Shown piece after piece: positions 5,264 to 7,570 of a DNA stretch of 7,570 bases; positions within the stretch are counted from its first letter, which is position 1, and each line of letters starts with the position of its first letter. The notes under the pieces were generated by a model. It ran no database searches, was not told the origin of the DNA, and saw nothing but the letters and a program-made list of their open reading frames with translations. Both the position numbers and the translations under genes were made by a program. The stretch is from Nitriliruptoraceae bacterium (GTDB taxonomy: Bacteria; Actinomycetota; Nitriliruptoria; Nitriliruptorales; Nitriliruptoraceae), in assembly GCA_007120485.1 (NCBI GenBank), contig SKNP01000164.1, positions 1 through 7,570 on the forward strand. The letters run 5' to 3'.

Positions 5264-6523
5264 TCAGCCGAACAGCACCTCGTGTCCGAGGTAGGGCACC
5301 AGGGCAGCTGGGACCACCACGCTGCCATCCGCACGCTGATGCTGCTCGACCAGGGCGATGATCGCCCGCTGGACGGCCAGGGCCGTGCCGTTGAGCGTGT
5401 GCACGAGGAGGTTGTCCCCGTCATCGACCCGGATGCGCGTCCGCAACCGCCGCGCCTGGTAGTCGGTGGTGTTCGAGCAGGAGGTCACCTCGCGGTAGGC
5501 CTGCTGACCCGGCAACCACGCCTCGATGTCGTACTTCCGTGCCGCGGACGCCCCGAGGTCACCCACCGGGATGTCGACGATCTGCGCGTGGATCTCCAAC
5601 CCGGTGAAGATCTCCTCCTCGATCGCCAGGATCCGTTCGTGCTCCGCGTCCGAGCCGTCCGGGTGGACGAACGAGAACAGCTCGACCTTCTCGAACTGGT
5701 GGACGCGCAGGATCCCGCGGGTGTCCTTGCCGTGCGCCCCCGCCTCACGGCGGAAGCACGGCGAGTAGCCGGCGTAGCGAAGCGGGAGCTCGTCCGGGTC
5801 GAGGACCTCGTCGAGGTGCATGCCGGCCAGCGGCACCTCCGAGGTCCCGATGAGGTAGAGATCATCGTCGCGGGTCCGGAACAGCTGCTGTTCGTCGGTG
5901 GGGAGGAACCCGGTCCCGTACATCGCTTCCTCGCGGACCAGCACCGGCGGGATCACCGGTACGTGCCCGTGCCGGCCGGCGACGTCGATCGCGTACCGCA
6001 CCAGCGCGAACTCGAGCAGCGCCCCCTCGGCCTTCAGGTAGGCGAAGCGCGACCCGGAGACCTTCGCGGCACGTTCCAGATCCAGCGCTCCGCCCGCTTC
6101 CAGGAGCTCCACGTGGTCGCGCGGCTCCCCGTCGAGCTCAGGCAGACGGCCGAAGGTCCGCAGCACCTCGCCGTCGCCCTCCTGGCCGTCGGGGGCATCG
6201 GGGTGCGGCAGGTTCGGGACGCGGGCGAACGCCGCCTCGTGGGCCACGGCGGCCGCATCCCGGGCCTGTTCGGCGGCGGCGACGCGGTCCTTGAGCTGCT
6301 GGGCCGCCTCGATCAGCGCGGGCCGTTCCTCCGCGGAGGCCCGACCGATGGCTTTGGAGGCCTCGCCCTGGTCAGCGCGTGCCCGGTCGAGTTCGGCGAT
6401 CGTCTGGCGACGCTGCTCGTCGAGGTCGAGGAGCTCCTCGAGCGCGCCACGGTCGACGCCACGGCGGGCGAGCGCTGCCGCGGTGGCGTCGGGGTCGTCT
6501 CGGAGCAGGCGTGGATCGATCAT
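5264..6523 (-). CDS. serS: Seryl-tRNA synthetase (serine--tRNA ligase)
   Basis: Cytoplasmic class II aminoacyl-tRNA synthetase that activates serine with ATP and charges serine tRNAs (EC 6.1.1.11). It has 419 residues, normal for bacterial SerRS. The N-terminal antiparallel coiled-coil arm that grips the long variable arm of tRNA-Ser spans about residues 21-98. The catalytic core shows the TSE serine-binding motif (227-229), motif 2 with FRREAGAHGKDTRG (257-270) running into HQFEKVELF, the SCSNTTDYQARR segment (348-359), and motif 3 NGTALAVQR (378-386). The open frame extends 17 codons upstream, but MIDPRLLRDDP is the conserved SerRS N-terminus, so the ATG at 6523 is chosen. No Shine-Dalgarno sequence precedes it, and TAGCCT eight bases upstream suggests a leaderless message. 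It lies 31 bp after pheA and just before tRNA-Ser(UGA). Identification is secure. Confidence 0.98.
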   Translation of the reverse strand: MIDPRLLRDDPDATAAALARRGVDRGALEELLDLDEQRRQTIAELDRARADQGEASKAIGRASAEERPALIEAAQQLKDRVAAAEQARDAAAVAHEAAFARVPNLPHPDAPDGQEGDGEVLRTFGRLPELDGEPRDHVELLEAGGALDLERAAKVSGSRFAYLKAEGALLEFALVRYAIDVAGRHGHVPVIPPVLVREEAMYGTGFLPTDEQQLFRTRDDDLYLIGTSEVPLAGMHLDEVLDPDELPLRYAGYSPCFRREAGAHGKDTRGILRVHQFEKVELFSFVHPDGSDAEHERILAIEEEIFTGLEIHAQIVDIPVGDLGASAARKYDIEAWLPGQQAYREVTSCSNTTDYQARRLRTRIRVDDGDNLLVHTLNGTALAVQRAIIALVEQHQRADGSVVVPAALVPYLGHEVLFG

Positions 6524-6531
6524 GGGGTACG

Positions 6532-6537
6532 AGGCTA
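6532..6537 (-). promoter_or_regulatory. -10-like element for a possible leaderless serS transcript
   Basis: On the minus strand TAGCCT (TANNNT type) ends eight bases before the serS ATG, the spacing expected when transcription begins at or next to the start codon. The eight bases between, CGTACCCC, contain no ribosome-binding match. No -35 box is evident, and the site lies in the 31-bp pheA-serS gap. Read-through from pheA is the alternative. Confidence 0.3.
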
Positions 6538-6554
6538 ACCCAGCGGCGCGGCGA

Positions 6555-7553
6555 TCAGGCGCCGTTCGCCGCACCTACCCGTTGCCGCCAGGCAGCCAGC
6601 CAGTCCGCCGCGTCGCGGTAGGCCGCGTCATCCGACTGGATGCGGGCAGCCTCGTCGGGGCGCCGCGCTCCGGAACGGCGGTAGGAACCCAGCACCTTGA
6701 CGTCGCGGTGGGTCCGCTTGACCGCGGCCAACGCGTCCCCGACGCGCTCGTCCGCGAGGTGGCCCTCGACGTCCAGGAAGAAGCAGTACTCCCCGAGTTC
6801 GGCCTTGGTGGGCCGCGACTCGATCTTGGTGAGGTTCAGGTCGCGCTCCGCGAAGATCTCGAGCAGCTTCAGCAGCGCGCCCGGCCGGTTGGCCTCGATG
6901 AAGACCACGATCGAGGTCTTGTCCCAGCCGGTCGGCTGCGGCAGGTGGCGCCCGAGGATCACGAACCGGGTGGTGTTGACCGCCCGGTCGCTGATGCTGC
7001 GGGCGACGATCTCGAGCCCGTAGCGCTCCGCCGCGAGCGGGTTGACGATGGCGAGATGGCGGGTGTCGAGCCCGGCCACGGTCTCGGCCGCCCGAGCCGT
7101 CGAAGCGGCACCGACCCGTTCCGCCTCCGGAACGGTGGTGGCGAGCCAACGTCGGCAGGACGCCAGCGCGACCGGGTGCGAGTGGACCTGCTCGACCGCG
7201 TCCAGCTCGACCCCTTCCAGGCCCGCGGCGACCAGCTTGACGGGGAGCTCGAGCTCTCCATGGATCAGCAGCTCGGTGTCGAACGCGAGCGCGTCCAGCG
7301 TGGCGGTGACCGACCCTTCGAGGGTGTTCTCGATCGGGACCACCCCGCGGGTCGCGCGGTCGTCGTCGACCGCACGCAACACCTCGGAGATGTCCCCGAG
7401 CGGCAGGAGTTCCTGCTCGTCGTCGATGCCGGTGATCATGCGGGCCGCGGTCTCGGTGAACGTGCCCGCGGGGCCGAGGTAGGCGACCGGCCCATCGCCG
7501 GTCGGGACGATCGGCCCGTCCACGTGGTCGGTGTCCGGTGATCCCTCGGTCAC
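6555..7553 (-). CDS. pheA: Prephenate dehydratase with C-terminal ACT domain
   Basis: Converts prephenate to phenylpyruvate (EC 4.2.1.51), the committed step of phenylalanine synthesis, in the cytoplasm. The protein has 332 residues and no chorismate mutase domain is present. The catalytic part covers about residues 22-200: YLGPAGTFTETAA (25-37), VVPIENTLEGSV (71-82), HPVALASC (126-133), NPLAAERYGL (171-180) and the NTTRF motif (193-197) with the catalytic Thr. The ACT domain (about 212-290) carries RPGALLKLLEIF and the ESRP motif (245-248), the site through which phenylalanine usually inhibits these enzymes, so feedback control is likely. About 40 residues follow the ACT domain, Ala/Arg/Asp-rich and probably helical, with no recognised function. 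Translation starts at a GTG preceded by GGAGGG. It is followed after 31 bp by serS on the same strand; a pheA-serS neighbourhood is familiar from actinobacteria. Confidence 0.97.
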   Translation of the reverse strand: MTEGSPDTDHVDGPIVPTGDGPVAYLGPAGTFTETAARMITGIDDEQELLPLGDISEVLRAVDDDRATRGVVPIENTLEGSVTATLDALAFDTELLIHGELELPVKLVAAGLEGVELDAVEQVHSHPVALASCRRWLATTVPEAERVGAASTARAAETVAGLDTRHLAIVNPLAAERYGLEIVARSISDRAVNTTRFVILGRHLPQPTGWDKTSIVVFIEANRPGALLKLLEIFAERDLNLTKIESRPTKAELGEYCFFLDVEGHLADERVGDALAAVKRTHRDVKVLGSYRRSGARRPDEAARIQSDDAAYRDAADWLAAWRQRVGAANGA

Positions 7554-7557
7554 GACG

Positions 7558-7563
7558 CCCTCC
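7558..7563 (-). promoter_or_regulatory. Strong ribosome-binding site fixing the pheA GTG start
   Basis: GGAGGG on the minus strand lies four bases before the GTG at 7553-7551 (five counted from the GGAGG core). It settles the choice of a GTG start for pheA, which has no ATG near the beginning of the conserved domain. Confidence 0.75.
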
Positions 7564-7570
7564 GTCGGCG

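Noticed and set aside
5249..6538. A 429-codon plus-strand open frame opposite serS
   Set aside because: SerRS motifs on the minus strand are unmistakable; the plus frame is an antisense shadow with compositionally biased sequence.
6524..6574. Upstream start for serS at 6574
   Set aside because: It would overlap the end of pheA and add 17 residues ahead of the conserved MIDPRLL start of SerRS.
6291..7541. A 416-codon plus-strand open frame spanning serS and pheA
   Set aside because: It crosses the ends of two well-identified minus-strand genes and shows no family motif.
1..7570. CRISPR array, insertion sequence or toxin-antitoxin pair
   Set aside because: No regularly spaced repeats, terminal inverted repeats with transposase, or small paired frames of such families were seen on either strand.

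Overview
The window is very GC-rich (about 70% by eye) with strong G/C preference at third codon positions. None of its three tRNA genes encodes the 3' CCA, and a pheA-serS pair is present. Together these point to a high-GC actinobacterium. A deep-branching or environmental lineage is possible, but the species cannot be named from the sequence.

Layout from right to left, which is the direction of transcription for almost everything (minus strand): pheA (prephenate dehydratase, 7553-6555), then after 31 bp serS (seryl-tRNA synthetase, 6523-5264), a hairpin terminator, tRNA-Ser(UGA) (5204-5117), and two large membrane sensor proteins joined by a TGATG stop/start overlap. The first sensor (5004-3304) has the layout of a histidine kinase but has lost the phosphoacceptor His and most of the ATP-binding site. 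The second (3304-1364) is an intact sensor histidine kinase. Facing them on the plus strand is a YihY/BrkB-family membrane protein (471-1607), whose acidic tail overlaps the kinase's Ser-rich tail by 244 bp in antisense. Further left are tRNA-Ser(GCU) (373-284) and tRNA-Arg(ACG) (258-184), a long hairpin that probably ends that tRNA unit, and a promoter, ribosome site and start codon for a gene that leaves the window to the left.

pheA, serS and the tRNAs are ordinary housekeeping genes (phenylalanine synthesis and serine/arginine decoding). The unusual part is the sensor pair. A catalytically dead six-TM/GAF kinase homologue is translationally coupled to a live kinase of the same architecture, and no response regulator lies in the window. 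The best hypothesis is that the dead protein acts as a sensory or allosteric partner of the live kinase. The second oddity is the convergent overlap, where two low-complexity protein tails are encoded on opposite strands of the same DNA with their wobble positions facing each other.
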